Notes under the pieces: generated by a model
What the model saw: only the letters and a program-made list of their open reading frames with translations
Told to the model about the DNA's origin: nothing
Databases searched by the model: none
Position numbers and translations under genes: made by a program
Source: an uncultured Candidatus Melainabacteria bacterium
GTDB taxonomy: Bacteria; Cyanobacteriota; Vampirovibrionia; Gastranaerophilales; Gastranaerophilaceae
DNA: 64,000 bases
NCBI GenBank assembly: GCA_934717745.1
Contig: CAKUZB010000001.1
Span: 318,046 to 382,045, forward strand
Direction of reading: 5' to 3'
Part shown: positions 41,935-50,954 of the stretch, piece after piece
How the letters are laid out: every line of letters begins with the position of its first letter
Numbering within the stretch: the first letter of the stretch is position 1

Positions 41935-43719
41935 GTGATTTTAGATAAAATAAACTCACCAAAAGACTTGAAACAAGTATCTTTCAGTGAAATGTCGACT
42001 TTAGCCGATGAAATGAGAGAATTAATCATTAATAAGACCGAAGCCGTAGGTGGACACATGGCTCCAAATTTAGGTATTGTTGAAGCAACTATTGCGCTTC
42101 ATTATGTATTTAATTCTCCGGTAGATAAATTTATATTTGATGTTTCTCATCAATGCTATACACATAAAATGATAACAGGTAGAAAAGAAACTTTTACCGA
42201 CCCTGAACAATATTCAAAATATACAGGATTTACAGCACCTGAAGAAAGTGAACATGATATTTTTAAAGTGGGACATACTTCTACTTCTGTAAGTTTAGCA
42301 AGTGGTATTGCCGTTGCAAGGGACATGCAAGGCGATAATTTTAATGTTATTACTATTATTGGTGATGGCTCATTAAGTGGAGGGCAAGCCTTTGAAGGTT
42401 TGGATAATGCTTCGAAATTGAACTCTAATTTTATCGTAATTGTCAATGATAATGAAATGTCTATCGCTGAAAACGTTGGCGGATTATATGATAATTTGAG
42501 AATGCTACGTGAAACAAAAGGTGCATATGAATGCAATTACTTTAAAGCGTTAGGTTTTGATTATATTTACGAAGAAGAAGGTAATAATGTTGAAAAATTA
42601 ATATCTTTATTTGAAAAAGTAAAAGATATTAATCACCCAATCGTTGTTCATATTCATACTTTAAAGGGTAAAGGTTATGAACCTGCTGTTGCAAATAAAG
42701 AAAAATTCCATAACAGATTGTCTGCAAAAGCAAGAGCAACAAATGCTTTGGTTGATGAAACTTATGCTTCATTAACTACAGATTTTCTTTTAAATAAAGC
42801 CTCTCAAGATAAAAATTTAATTGCGGTTAATGCCGCAACTCCGGGTGGTACAGGTTTGACTCAGGAGTTTAGAAAATCAATGGGCAAACAATTTGTTGAC
42901 GTTGGTATTTGTGAAGAACATGCTATGGCATTCATTTCAGGTCTTGCAAAAACGGGTGCAAATCCATTCTTTGTTGTTCAAAGTTCGTTTTTACAAAGAA
43001 CTTATGACCAAATGTCGCAAGATATTTGTTTGAACAATTCTCCAATGACAATGCTTGTTTATAATGGTGAAATTTCAAATATGGACGCAACTCACTTGGG
43101 TATTTTTGATATTCCATTAGTTTCAAATATTCCGAATATGGTTTACTTAGCACCATCTTGTAAAGAAGAATATTTGGCAATGTTAGAATATGCTTATAAA
43201 AATAAAAAACACCCTTTGGCGATTAGATTGCCTAAAGAACCTGTTGTTTCTACAGGTATCAAGGATACCACCGATTATTCAATTTTAAATAAATTTAAAG
43301 TTGAAGAACGTGGTAAGACTGTTGCTATCATTGGTGTGGGTAATTTCTTAAGATTAGCAAAAAATGTTCAATTTGAATTAAAAAATAGATTTGGTATTGA
43401 AGCAACTGTTATCAATCCTAGATTTATTTCAGGTTTAGATGAAAAATTATTGAATGAGTTAAAAGAAGACCATTCTTTGGTTGTAACATTAGAAAATGGT
43501 TGTGTAGATGGTGGTTTTGGTGAAAAAATTGCTAAATTCTACGGTAATTCTGATATGAAGGTTATTGTTAGAGGTGCTGATAAAGAATTTACAGATAAAG
43601 TTTCCGTTGACGAATTATATAACAGATACCGTTTAACAAAAGAACAAATTACACAAGATATTGAAGCAGTCTTAGAAAAAGATAATCTCTTACAAAGAGT
43701 TTATGTGAGATTAAGATGA
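41935..43719 (+). CDS. dxs: 1-Deoxy-D-xylulose-5-phosphate synthase-like enzyme
   Basis: The thiamin-diphosphate enzyme that condenses pyruvate and glyceraldehyde-3-phosphate at the start of the MEP isoprenoid pathway. Motifs: FDVSHQCYTHKMITGR, the ThDP motif GDGSLSGGQAFEGLDNASKLNSNFIVIVNDNEMSI, GTGLTQEF, the catalytic-type Glu in VDVGICEEHAMAFISGLA, and a C-terminal transketolase domain. The length of 594 aa is shorter than the common 620-640 form, and DVSHQCY replaces the usual DVGHQAY, so it belongs to the shorter Dxs branch; a transketolase-like side role is possible. The start is GTG at 41935 with GAAAGGA upstream. A terminator follows at 43752. Confidence 0.88.
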   Translation: MILDKINSPKDLKQVSFSEMSTLADEMRELIINKTEAVGGHMAPNLGIVEATIALHYVFNSPVDKFIFDVSHQCYTHKMITGRKETFTDPEQYSKYTGFTAPEESEHDIFKVGHTSTSVSLASGIAVARDMQGDNFNVITIIGDGSLSGGQAFEGLDNASKLNSNFIVIVNDNEMSIAENVGGLYDNLRMLRETKGAYECNYFKALGFDYIYEEEGNNVEKLISLFEKVKDINHPIVVHIHTLKGKGYEPAVANKEKFHNRLSAKARATNALVDETYASLTTDFLLNKASQDKNLIAVNAATPGGTGLTQEFRKSMGKQFVDVGICEEHAMAFISGLAKTGANPFFVVQSSFLQRTYDQMSQDICLNNSPMTMLVYNGEISNMDATHLGIFDIPLVSNIPNMVYLAPSCKEEYLAMLEYAYKNKKHPLAIRLPKEPVVSTGIKDTTDYSILNKFKVEERGKTVAIIGVGNFLRLAKNVQFELKNRFGIEATVINPRFISGLDEKLLNELKEDHSLVVTLENGCVDGGFGEKIAKFYGNSDMKVIVRGADKEFTDKVSVDELYNRYRLTKEQITQDIEAVLEKDNLLQRVYVRLR

Positions 43720-43751
43720 ATTTTTAGCAAATATTTTAAACTTAATAAATA

Positions 43752-43781
43752 GAAACCTGTCTTTCGCAGGTTTCATTTTTT
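43752..43781 (+). terminator. Terminator after dxs
   Basis: GAAACCTG and CAGGTTTC with a seven-base loop, followed by ATTTTTT. Confidence 0.85.
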
Positions 43782-43801
43782 ATAAAATGAAAGGATAAAA
43801 T

Positions 43802-44218
43802 ATGTATACAATTAAAGAAGTTGCAAAAAAAATGGACATTTCTGAACATACATTGCGTTTTTGGGCAAAATGCGGTTTTTTCCCTTTTGTACAAAGAAAT
43901 TCAAATAATATAAGAATGTTTTCAGAAGACGATTTAAATTGGGTTAAAATTGTAAAATGTTTGCGTTCTGTCGGAACTGAAAACAAAGCGATAAAAAGGT
44001 ATATTGACTTGTGTATAATCGGTGATTCTACTATTGAGGAACGCTATAATATTATTTTAGCAACAAAGAAAAAAGCATTGGAACAATTAGATGAGTTGAA
44101 TAATCAATTAAAAATCTTGGATTACAAAGAAGAATATTATCAAAATTTGATAAAAAACCATTTAAAGGATAGATTTAATCCTATGAATAGTACAAAAGAT
44201 GTGGTAGAAGTTGGCTAG
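43802..44218 (+). CDS. MerR family transcriptional regulator
   Basis: The N-terminal winged helix-turn-helix is typical of MerR: YTIKEVAKKMDISEHTLRFWAKCGFFPFVQRNSNNIRMFSEDDLNWVKIVKCLRSVG. Residues 75-130 form the dimerising coiled coil. No metal-binding Cys or ligand-binding C-terminal domain is present, so the inducer is unknown. The ribosome-binding site is AAAGGA. It precedes two acetyltransferase genes and may control them, although a separate 83-base gap lies between. Confidence 0.9.
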   Translation: MYTIKEVAKKMDISEHTLRFWAKCGFFPFVQRNSNNIRMFSEDDLNWVKIVKCLRSVGTENKAIKRYIDLCIIGDSTIEERYNIILATKKKALEQLDELNNQLKILDYKEEYYQNLIKNHLKDRFNPMNSTKDVVEVG

Positions 44219-44301
44219 TTTAACTATATAAAATTATTGCCAAAATAAAATAAAAATGTTATTTTAGAATATGTAAAATTTAATAAGCACAGAGGTATAT
44301 T

Positions 44302-45069
44302 ATGACTTTAAACTTAGACTTGTTGGATAACGTAAACGGTGAAGAAAACCGAATCGTTTTTTATAGTGAAGATAAATCAATTGAAGATTTAACAGATGAT
44401 GAATTTGATTTGTTAGAAAACTTTGATTTGTATGTAAACGGTTCTCGTAATACCGTAAGGGTTAAAATCAAGGAACGCAAAGACGTTGAAAAGTTTTTAA
44501 GACGTGAAGGGTTATATCTTACAATTACCGGAAACGACAACACCATTGATTTAGGTTTAATTCATTATAATGTAAATCCAATATTAAATATTACCGGTTT
44601 GCAAGTTTATGTTGGCGGAGTTGCTGATGAGTTTATTGCTCACGAGTTACCACGTTATGCAAATAATTGTAATGTAAAAATTGGAGATGATACAGTATTT
44701 TGTGGAACAAGAATTTATCTTCAAGACGACAATTCTTCTGTAACTATTGGAAAAAATTGTATGTTTTCTTGGGGAATTGATGTTTGGTGTACTGATGTTC
44801 ACACAATTCTTGATTTAGACGGCAATATCCAAAATTATGGGAAAAGCATTGAAATTCAAGACCATGTTTGGGTTGGTAAAGATTGTAAAATTGGTAAAAA
44901 TACTAAAATCTCAAAAGACAGTATTGTTGGTTGGAACAGTGTTGTAACAAAAGAATTTGATGACGCAAATGTTGTTATTGCTGGTAATCCTGCACAAATT
45001 GTTAAAACCGGTATAAATTGGGACGCACGAGATATTCAAAATTATAAATTATATAAACAAAATAATTAA
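44302..45069 (+). CDS. Left-handed beta-helix acyltransferase (255 aa)
   Basis: The first 90 residues are a mixed domain (with EEDLYVNGSRNTVRVKI-like strands). Residues 110-250 form a hexapeptide-repeat beta helix: VKIGDDTVFCGTRIYLQDDNSSVTIGKNCMFSWGIDVWCTDVHTI, then IEIQDHVWVGKDCKIGKNTKISKDSIVGWNSVVTKEF and the typical end VIAGNPAQIVK. The His in TDVH is the likely catalytic base. Such enzymes acetylate sugars or serve surface-polysaccharide synthesis. It lies 14 bases before a second acetyltransferase. Confidence 0.85.
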   Translation: MTLNLDLLDNVNGEENRIVFYSEDKSIEDLTDDEFDLLENFDLYVNGSRNTVRVKIKERKDVEKFLRREGLYLTITGNDNTIDLGLIHYNVNPILNITGLQVYVGGVADEFIAHELPRYANNCNVKIGDDTVFCGTRIYLQDDNSSVTIGKNCMFSWGIDVWCTDVHTILDLDGNIQNYGKSIEIQDHVWVGKDCKIGKNTKISKDSIVGWNSVVTKEFDDANVVIAGNPAQIVKTGINWDARDIQNYKLYKQNN

Positions 45070-45083
45070 AAAGGTTTTTAATT

Positions 45084-45671
45084 ATGGACGAAAGAGAAAA
45101 AATGATAAATGGCTATGCCTATTATCCTGAAGATAGTAAAGAACTTTATAACGATAGAATAAGAGTTAAGTCTTTATGTTGGGAATATAATAATCTTTGT
45201 CCTGATAAAATTAATGAAAGAAAAAAACTTATAAAAAAGATTGTTGGAAAATGTGGTGCAAAATATTTTATTGAACCTTCTTTTCAATGTGATTATGGAT
45301 ATAATATAGAAATTGGAAACAATTTTTATTCAAATCACAATCTGGTTATTTTGGATTGTGCAAAAGTTAAGTTTGGTGATAACGTTTTTGTCGCACCAAA
45401 TTGCGGATTTTATACTGCATGCCACCCTATTAATGCAGATATAAGAAACACCGGTTTAGAATATGCACTACCTATTACTGTAGGAAATAATGTTTGGATT
45501 GGCGGAAATGTAGTGGTGCTTGCTGGAGTTACTATAGGTGATAATGTAATTATAGGTGCGGGAAGTGTTGTAACAAAAAACATTCCGTCAAATGTTATTG
45601 CTGTGGGTAATCCTTGCAGAGTTTTGAAAGAAATTACAAACGATATAAAAGAGAAATATAAGGTTTTATAA
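45084..45671 (+). CDS. Maltose/galactoside O-acetyltransferase family protein
   Basis: This 195-aa protein matches the NodL/LacA/Maa group: MDEREKMINGYAYYPEDSKELYNDRIRVKSLCWEYN at the N terminus (maltose acetyltransferase domain), FIEPSFQCDYGYNIEIGNNFYSNHNLVILD, the catalytic His in FYTACHPINADIR, then GGNVVVLAGVTIGDNVIIGAGSVVTKNIPSNVIAVGNPCRVL. It uses acetyl-CoA and an unknown sugar acceptor. It is co-transcribed with the preceding acyltransferase and followed by tcdA after one base. Confidence 0.92.
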   Translation: MDEREKMINGYAYYPEDSKELYNDRIRVKSLCWEYNNLCPDKINERKKLIKKIVGKCGAKYFIEPSFQCDYGYNIEIGNNFYSNHNLVILDCAKVKFGDNVFVAPNCGFYTACHPINADIRNTGLEYALPITVGNNVWIGGNVVVLAGVTIGDNVIIGAGSVVTKNIPSNVIAVGNPCRVLKEITNDIKEKYKVL

Positions 45672-45672
45672 G

Positions 45673-46395
45673 GTGTTAAACGAATTTTCACGATTAGAAA
45701 TGTTACTGGGCGAAAATGCTATTGAAAAACTTGCAAAATCTCGTATTGCAGTTTTTGGAGTTGGCGGAGTTGGAGGTTATACTGTCGAGGCTCTTGCTCG
45801 AAGCGGTGTTGGTACATTGGTTTTAATTGACAACGACGTTGTTAGTCTGACCAATATTAATCGTCAAATTGTTGCACTTCACTCTACTGTTGGAAAATAT
45901 AAAGTAGATGTTGCGAAAGAAAGAGTTTTAGATATTAATCCTAACTGTAAAGTTAATGTTTTTAAAACTTTTTATAATAAGGATAATTCGAAAGAATTTG
46001 ATTTATCTGAATATGATTATGTTGTTGATGCGATTGATACTGTTAGTGCAAAATTGACATTAATAGAAGAAACCAAGACTGTAAATGTTCCGATAATATG
46101 CTCTATGGGTGCCGGAAATAAATTAGACCCAACAATGTTTGAAGTTGATGACATTTCTAAAACTTCAGTTTGTCCTTTGGCAAAAGTAATTCGTCAAGAA
46201 TTGAGAAAACGCAAAATCAAAGATGTAAAAGTGGTTTATTCTAAAGAAATTCCCATTGTTCCAATTCAAACAGAATCTGCACAAATAGAGAAAATTTCGG
46301 GAAAATCCAGAGTTCCTGCAAGTTCTGCTTTTGTACCGTCTGTTGTGGGTTTAATTATTGCAGGTGAAGTAGTTAAAGATTTGATTAAAGAATAA
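45673..46395 (+). CDS. tcdA: tRNA threonylcarbamoyladenosine dehydratase TcdA
   Basis: An E1-like ATP-dependent enzyme that cyclises t6A37 of tRNA. Features: FSRLEMLLGENAIEKL, nucleotide-binding FGVGGVGGYTVEALARSGVG (29-44), DNDVVSLTNINRQI, DAIDTVSAKLTLIE, SMGAGNKLDP, SVCPLAKVIRQELRKR and PASSAFVPSVVGLIIAGEVVKDLI, all matching TcdA (CsdL). The start is GTG at 45673, two bases after the previous stop. Length 240 aa, a little shorter than the E. coli form. Confidence 0.92.
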   Translation: MLNEFSRLEMLLGENAIEKLAKSRIAVFGVGGVGGYTVEALARSGVGTLVLIDNDVVSLTNINRQIVALHSTVGKYKVDVAKERVLDINPNCKVNVFKTFYNKDNSKEFDLSEYDYVVDAIDTVSAKLTLIEETKTVNVPIICSMGAGNKLDPTMFEVDDISKTSVCPLAKVIRQELRKRKIKDVKVVYSKEIPIVPIQTESAQIEKISGKSRVPASSAFVPSVVGLIIAGEVVKDLIKE

Positions 46396-46420
46396 TAAAT
46401 ATTTTAATTTATATAAATTT

Positions 46421-46456
46421 AAAAGGCGGTTTTGACAAAGTCAAAACCGCCTTTTT
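46421..46456. terminator. Bidirectional terminator between tcdA and pckA
   Basis: A 13-bp GC-containing stem (AGGCGGTTTTGAC with GTCAAAACCGCCT) and a three-base loop, with A and T tracts on both sides, between convergent genes. Confidence 0.93.
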
Positions 46457-46479
46457 GTATAATCTCAAAAACTAATAAT

Positions 46480-48069
46480 TTAGTTTTTTGCTTTTGGTCC
46501 TGCTTCAACGATTTCTGCCGGCATGTTTGGATATTTTGCTTTGAAGTTATCTTCAAACATTTTAGCCAATTTGTTTGCTTGTTCGTCGTAAGCATTTTTG
46601 TCTTCCCACATTCCACGAGCATCTAGTTTTTCGTCAGGAACGTTAGGACAAGTTGTCGGATAATCAACATTGAATACATCGTGGTGTTTGAATTCAACAT
46701 TGTCGAATGAACCGTTTAATGCTGCTGTAACCATTGCTCTTGTATATGCTAATTTCATACGTTTAGCACCCATAGAAGCAGAGCCGCCAGCCCAACCTGT
46801 GTTTACTAAGTAAACTTTTGTTCCGTATTTATCTAATTTATCACCTAACATTTTTGCATAAACAGATGCGTCCATTGGCATAAATGGTTCGCCGAATAAT
46901 GTTGAGAATGTAGGAACAGGTTCAGTAATACCTCTTTCAGTTCCGGCTAATTTAGAAGTGAAGCCTGTAACGAAGTGGTACATTGCAGCATTTTTATCCA
47001 ATCTGCTGATAGGAGGTAATACACCGAAAGCATCTGCTGTTAAGAATACAACAACTTTTGGAATACCGCCTTTTGATGGGATTGCTGCATTGTTAATGTA
47101 GTTAATTGGATAACCAACACGAGTATTTTCTGTTAATGAACCGTCATCGAAGTCGAATTCACGAGTTTCTTCGTTCATGATAACATTTTCTACTAAAGAA
47201 CCAAATTTGATAGCATTGTAAATATCAGGTTCATGTTCTTCAGATAGGTTAATACATTTAGCATAGCAACCACCTTCAAAGTTGAATACGCCATCTGGCG
47301 ACCAACCGTGTTCATCATCACCGATTAATTTACGAGCAGGGTCTGCTGACAAAGTTGTTTTACCTGTACCTGATAAACCAAAGAATACTGCTGTTTCATG
47401 AGTTTCTGGGTCCATGTTTGCTGAGCAGTGCATTGGAAGAACGTTTTTCTTAGTCATTACATAGTTCATTGTAGCAAATACTGATTTTTTGATTTCACCT
47501 GAGTATTGAGAACCAGCAATGATAATCATGTGTGCTTCATAATCAATTGCAATACATGCTTCTGAATTTACGCCATCTCTTTCAGGGTCGCATTTGAAAC
47601 CAGGAGCACAAATAATTGTGTAGTCTGCTTCACCGTATGATGCTAATTCATCTGCTGTTGGTCTGATTAATAAATCGTGAATGAATAAATTTTGAGATGC
47701 CAATTCGTTGATTACTCTGAATTTTTGAGTATAAGTTTTGTCTGCACCGGCAAAACCATCAAAAATAAATACATCTTTGTCATTCAAGTATTGAATCATT
47801 TGTTCTTTTATTGCGTTAAATTTTTCTCTTGAAATAGGTCTGTTAACTTTACCCCAAGCGATTTCGTTGTGGATACCGTCTGTATCAACGATGAATTTAT
47901 CTTTAGGTGAACGACCTGTATATTTACCGGTTGTTACAACTAAAGCACCTTTGTTTGATAATTTACCTTCATTACGTCTGATTGCAAATTCAGTTAATTG
48001 TGCCGGAGTTAAATTACGATAAACGGCTTTAGCGTTTATGCCTAATTTTTCAATTCCATAAGTTTCCAT
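46480..48069 (-). CDS. pckA: Phosphoenolpyruvate carboxykinase (ATP)
   Basis: PckA interconverts oxaloacetate and phosphoenolpyruvate using ATP. Motifs: GKYTGRSPKDKFIVD, the kinase-1a P-loop FGLSGTGKTTLSADP, IGDDEHGW (metal and kinase-2), FEGGCYAKCINL, NTRVGYPI, and GFTSKLAGTERGI. The length of 529 aa is normal. In anaerobes it often runs toward oxaloacetate as part of fumarate/succinate fermentation, which is an inference here. It has a strong AGGAGGT ribosome-binding site and its own promoter. Confidence 0.97.
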   Translation of the reverse strand: METYGIEKLGINAKAVYRNLTPAQLTEFAIRRNEGKLSNKGALVVTTGKYTGRSPKDKFIVDTDGIHNEIAWGKVNRPISREKFNAIKEQMIQYLNDKDVFIFDGFAGADKTYTQKFRVINELASQNLFIHDLLIRPTADELASYGEADYTIICAPGFKCDPERDGVNSEACIAIDYEAHMIIIAGSQYSGEIKKSVFATMNYVMTKKNVLPMHCSANMDPETHETAVFFGLSGTGKTTLSADPARKLIGDDEHGWSPDGVFNFEGGCYAKCINLSEEHEPDIYNAIKFGSLVENVIMNEETREFDFDDGSLTENTRVGYPINYINNAAIPSKGGIPKVVVFLTADAFGVLPPISRLDKNAAMYHFVTGFTSKLAGTERGITEPVPTFSTLFGEPFMPMDASVYAKMLGDKLDKYGTKVYLVNTGWAGGSASMGAKRMKLAYTRAMVTAALNGSFDNVEFKHHDVFNVDYPTTCPNVPDEKLDARGMWEDKNAYDEQANKLAKMFEDNFKAKYPNMPAEIVEAGPKAKN

Positions 48070-48113
48070 TATCTACCTCCTTAATGTAGTTTGTAAACAG
48101 TATTTATACCCTA

Positions 48114-48141
48114 ATTTTATTACAAAAAACTTTTAATGCAA
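48114..48141 (-). promoter_or_regulatory. pckA promoter
   Basis: On the minus strand, TTGCAT (48141-48136), 16 bases, then TAAAAT (48119-48114), followed by an untranslated leader of about 40 bases with a strong ribosome-binding site. Confidence 0.55.
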
Positions 48142-48179
48142 TATTTTGTGTATAAAATACAATTAATCAACAATTAAGA

Positions 48180-49415
48180 CTAAGCAATAATATTAGAAAG
48201 CATTGAAATTAGTTCATTTTGCGGATTTGGATTAAAAATACCGATATTGCAAAGCATTCCAATTACAATAATTAAAGCGGTAATTGATAAAATTAAATAG
48301 AAACCGCCCAATATTTTGAACTTTGTTGTGTTTTCTTTTTTTAAAACGGCAATTAAACAAGGCAGAACCCCAAATAGAGTTACGATACCTATTCCACCGG
48401 CAACGTTAAGTGCTTTGATAAAAATATCAGGATAAATTAAAGCGATAATTACTGGAGGAACAAAAGTTACCATGCGAATTACATATAGTTTATCAATTTT
48501 AAATATGTTATGCAAAATATCTTTTACGAAATTCATTAAGCCCAAACCGTTTGCAAGGAAAGAGGTTGTAATTGCAACCATTGAGAAAATAACTGCAAGA
48601 AGTGTGAATATATTAGAGTTTAAAACATTGCTCATAGGCACTGTTGCCGGAAGATTATTTACGTATGCAGTAACCAAACCGTTTTCACCGCCTCTTTCAA
48701 GACAACCAATGCCACAGAAAGTCCACGCAATATTCATAATTGCTGCTGCTATCATACCAAAAATCATTGCTTTTCGAAGTAATGCTACGTCCCAATTTAA
48801 TTCTTTGCAAAGTGTTGGAATAATATTATGGAAATGTGATGCTGTAACAACAAGTGGAATAGTCAATCCAAAATATTGCCAGTGAGTTTCAACTAATCTT
48901 GAAGAAGATATATTTGGAAGGCTCAATACAATTAAACCAACAAAAGCGATAAATAAACCTACAATTAATACTGTATTATATTTATGAATAATAGATAAAT
49001 CCATTATTGTTAACACCACGAATATTGTTGAAAGTACTAATGCTACGTGAATATGTGTTCCTGTAATGCCTAAAATATCTGACATAATTTGAGTACCGCC
49101 CGAAATATACGCAATTAAAACACCATAAAGTAAGATTGCGTTTGTTGCAATTGCAATCCATTTTCCAAACTTTCCGAGATAATGCCCATAAAGACTTGGA
49201 TAGTCAAAGTGTTCGTCTTTTGCTTCACCGGCTTCTCTGGCAAGTACATCTGCTGTAAATAGCATCATTGAACTGTATAGAAGAATTGAAATTAGTGATG
49301 GAATTGCACCTACTAAACCCAAACTGATAGGAAGTGCTAAAATGCCCGCACCAATTAGGTTTCCTACAACTAACCCTGTTGCGGCAATTACCGCAAAATT
49401 ATTCTTATTTACCAT
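48180..49415 (-). CDS. Aromatic amino acid permease (HAAAP family, Mtr/TyrP-like)
   Basis: A proton-coupled importer with 11 predicted transmembrane helices. The N terminus ATGLVVGNLIGAGILALPISLGLVGAIPSL is the family signature. Further on, LVVTASHFHNIIPTLCKEL and ATTSFLANGLGLMNFVKDI are typical of the tryptophan/tyrosine permeases. The substrate (Trp or Tyr) cannot be fixed. The length of 411 aa is usual. The ribosome-binding site is AGAGGAA. It lies 110 bases upstream of pckA on the same strand but pckA has its own promoter. Confidence 0.92.
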   Translation of the reverse strand: MVNKNNFAVIAATGLVVGNLIGAGILALPISLGLVGAIPSLISILLYSSMMLFTADVLAREAGEAKDEHFDYPSLYGHYLGKFGKWIAIATNAILLYGVLIAYISGGTQIMSDILGITGTHIHVALVLSTIFVVLTIMDLSIIHKYNTVLIVGLFIAFVGLIVLSLPNISSSRLVETHWQYFGLTIPLVVTASHFHNIIPTLCKELNWDVALLRKAMIFGMIAAAIMNIAWTFCGIGCLERGGENGLVTAYVNNLPATVPMSNVLNSNIFTLLAVIFSMVAITTSFLANGLGLMNFVKDILHNIFKIDKLYVIRMVTFVPPVIIALIYPDIFIKALNVAGGIGIVTLFGVLPCLIAVLKKENTTKFKILGGFYLILSITALIIVIGMLCNIGIFNPNPQNELISMLSNIIA

Positions 49416-49545
49416 ACAATTCCTCTTAAAAATTACAATTTATAGCCATAATAAAACAACCATAACCTTTTTGCAAGTTTTTGTATCTATTTTTGACTTT
49501 TTGTGTGATAATTAAGTATCAATTTTATGAAAATTCGGAGTAAAT

Positions 49546-50262
49546 ATGCAAGTTGAAAAAGTAAGTAATTGTAGTAATGTCGATAATTTTTTTATAAGAA
49601 AAGTTTTAACCTCAAACGAACTTTCTGAAATTCAAAAAATTCAATTTATGAAAGATAATCGAACTCAAATTAAAAAATCTATTGAAAATGATGCGATTTC
49701 TTGTGCAGAATTTAAAAATTTAATGGAAAATCGTCCTATAATTAAATTTAGACCTTTTAAAAATTCTTTTACAAAACGAGGAGATAAAATTCTTTTGGCT
49801 AAAACTTTAGGTATTCACCCTGAAAATGTTGAAGATTACATAAAAAATCTTACAAATGACCTTAAAGAAACAAAAGATTTAGATTATCTAGATAACGAAA
49901 CAATTAAAAAAGTTAGAACTTATGTTTATCGACATGGTTCAAAAGACGATGTTGTCGTGTTTTTAGATAATGAACTTAAAGATTCAAAAGATAAAGTAAA
50001 AACTTTGTATACCACTTTACATTATAACACTGGCGGGCTTGCAGACTATTTTGTAAGACCAATTCACAGAATGAGCAATGCAACTTTTACAAAATTGTAT
50101 AATGTTGTAGATAAAAACTTGCAAAATGCTGAAAAAAACGGAGAAATTACAAAGGAATTTAAGGAAGCAACAGCAAAATGGGCTTTGGTGCAAATATATC
50201 AAATTCAACAAAATTCAAAACTTGTAAACGCATTCAAAGTAAGAAAAGATTTAACAACGTAG
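49546..50262 (+). CDS. Hypothetical helical protein (238 aa)
   Basis: I do not recognise this protein. It is Lys/Asn/Glu/Asp-rich, mostly helical, without signal peptide or membrane segment. Notable local features are NRPIIKFRPFKNSFTKRGDKILLAKTLGIHPENVEDYIKN, which has the look of a small winged or helix-turn-helix-like unit, and a compact C-terminal helical part (SNATFTKLYNVVDKNLQNAEKNG). The ribosome-binding site is GGAG. It is followed nine bases later by the TPR gene, so the two form an operon. Confidence 0.6.
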   Translation: MQVEKVSNCSNVDNFFIRKVLTSNELSEIQKIQFMKDNRTQIKKSIENDAISCAEFKNLMENRPIIKFRPFKNSFTKRGDKILLAKTLGIHPENVEDYIKNLTNDLKETKDLDYLDNETIKKVRTYVYRHGSKDDVVVFLDNELKDSKDKVKTLYTTLHYNTGGLADYFVRPIHRMSNATFTKLYNVVDKNLQNAEKNGEITKEFKEATAKWALVQIYQIQQNSKLVNAFKVRKDLTT

Positions 50263-50271
50263 GAGATAGTA

Positions 50272-50832
50272 ATGAAGTTTAATGAAACGGGTAAAAAATT
50301 AAATGATTTTTATCAAAAAGAATTAGAAGATATTCAACAAAAAATTAATAATGGTGAAAAAACATCTAAAAATTATTTTAGTGCTTATTTAATGTGCAGT
50401 GCTTTGAACATTGACGGTAATTCCGATAAAAAAATGATTGAACATTTTGCTAATTTGACAATAACTTCTTCTAAAGAAGATATTCAGATGAACAGAGATG
50501 TTGATAAAGCATATTATCAATTAGCAAAAATTTATTATGACAAAAAAGAAAAAACAAACGGATTTTTCTGTATTAATAAAGCAATTGAATTAAATCCAAA
50601 TTCCGGTGAAAGTTATATGTTAAGAGCCAAAATGTATAAAGATACAGGCAAAAACGAAATAGAATCAAGAAGGGACTATGATAGAGCAAAAGAACTTTCT
50701 CCGGAATATTCAGAGTGTATTAACATGATAAAAAATCTCGACAGAGAAGATGATGTTTCTATCTCGAAATTTGAAATATTTTTAACATTGTTGATAATAA
50801 TTATTCTTATTCTTTTAGATTTATGGCTTTAA
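50272..50832 (+). CDS. TPR protein with C-terminal membrane anchor (186 aa)
   Basis: Residues 75-160 contain two to three TPR-like units (VDKAYYQLAKIYYDKKEKTNGFFCINKAIELNPNSGESYMLRAKMYKDTG). One hydrophobic helix at the very C terminus (about 166-184) makes it a tail-anchored protein, which is rare in bacteria. The TPRs would face the cytosol and bind a partner, perhaps the product of the gene just upstream. The ribosome-binding site is AGGAGA. Confidence 0.75.
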   Translation: MKFNETGKKLNDFYQKELEDIQQKINNGEKTSKNYFSAYLMCSALNIDGNSDKKMIEHFANLTITSSKEDIQMNRDVDKAYYQLAKIYYDKKEKTNGFFCINKAIELNPNSGESYMLRAKMYKDTGKNEIESRRDYDRAKELSPEYSECINMIKNLDREDDVSISKFEIFLTLLIIIILILLDLWL

Positions 50833-50901
50833 TATTTTTTATAAAATTCTCTAAAATGTAAAAAATAGTACTTTTCTAAAAATTACAATTGTAATATTTT
50901 A

Positions 50902-50930
50902 TTGTAATTTTATAATGAAGATGCTATACT
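50902..50930 (+). promoter_or_regulatory. Promoter of metallopeptidase 3
   Basis: TTGTAA (50902-50907), 17 bases, then TATACT (50925-50930), 24 bases before the ATG at 50955. The ribosome-binding site AAGGAG is present. Confidence 0.7.
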
Positions 50931-50954
50931 ATTTTAAAAATCAAGGAGTTTTTA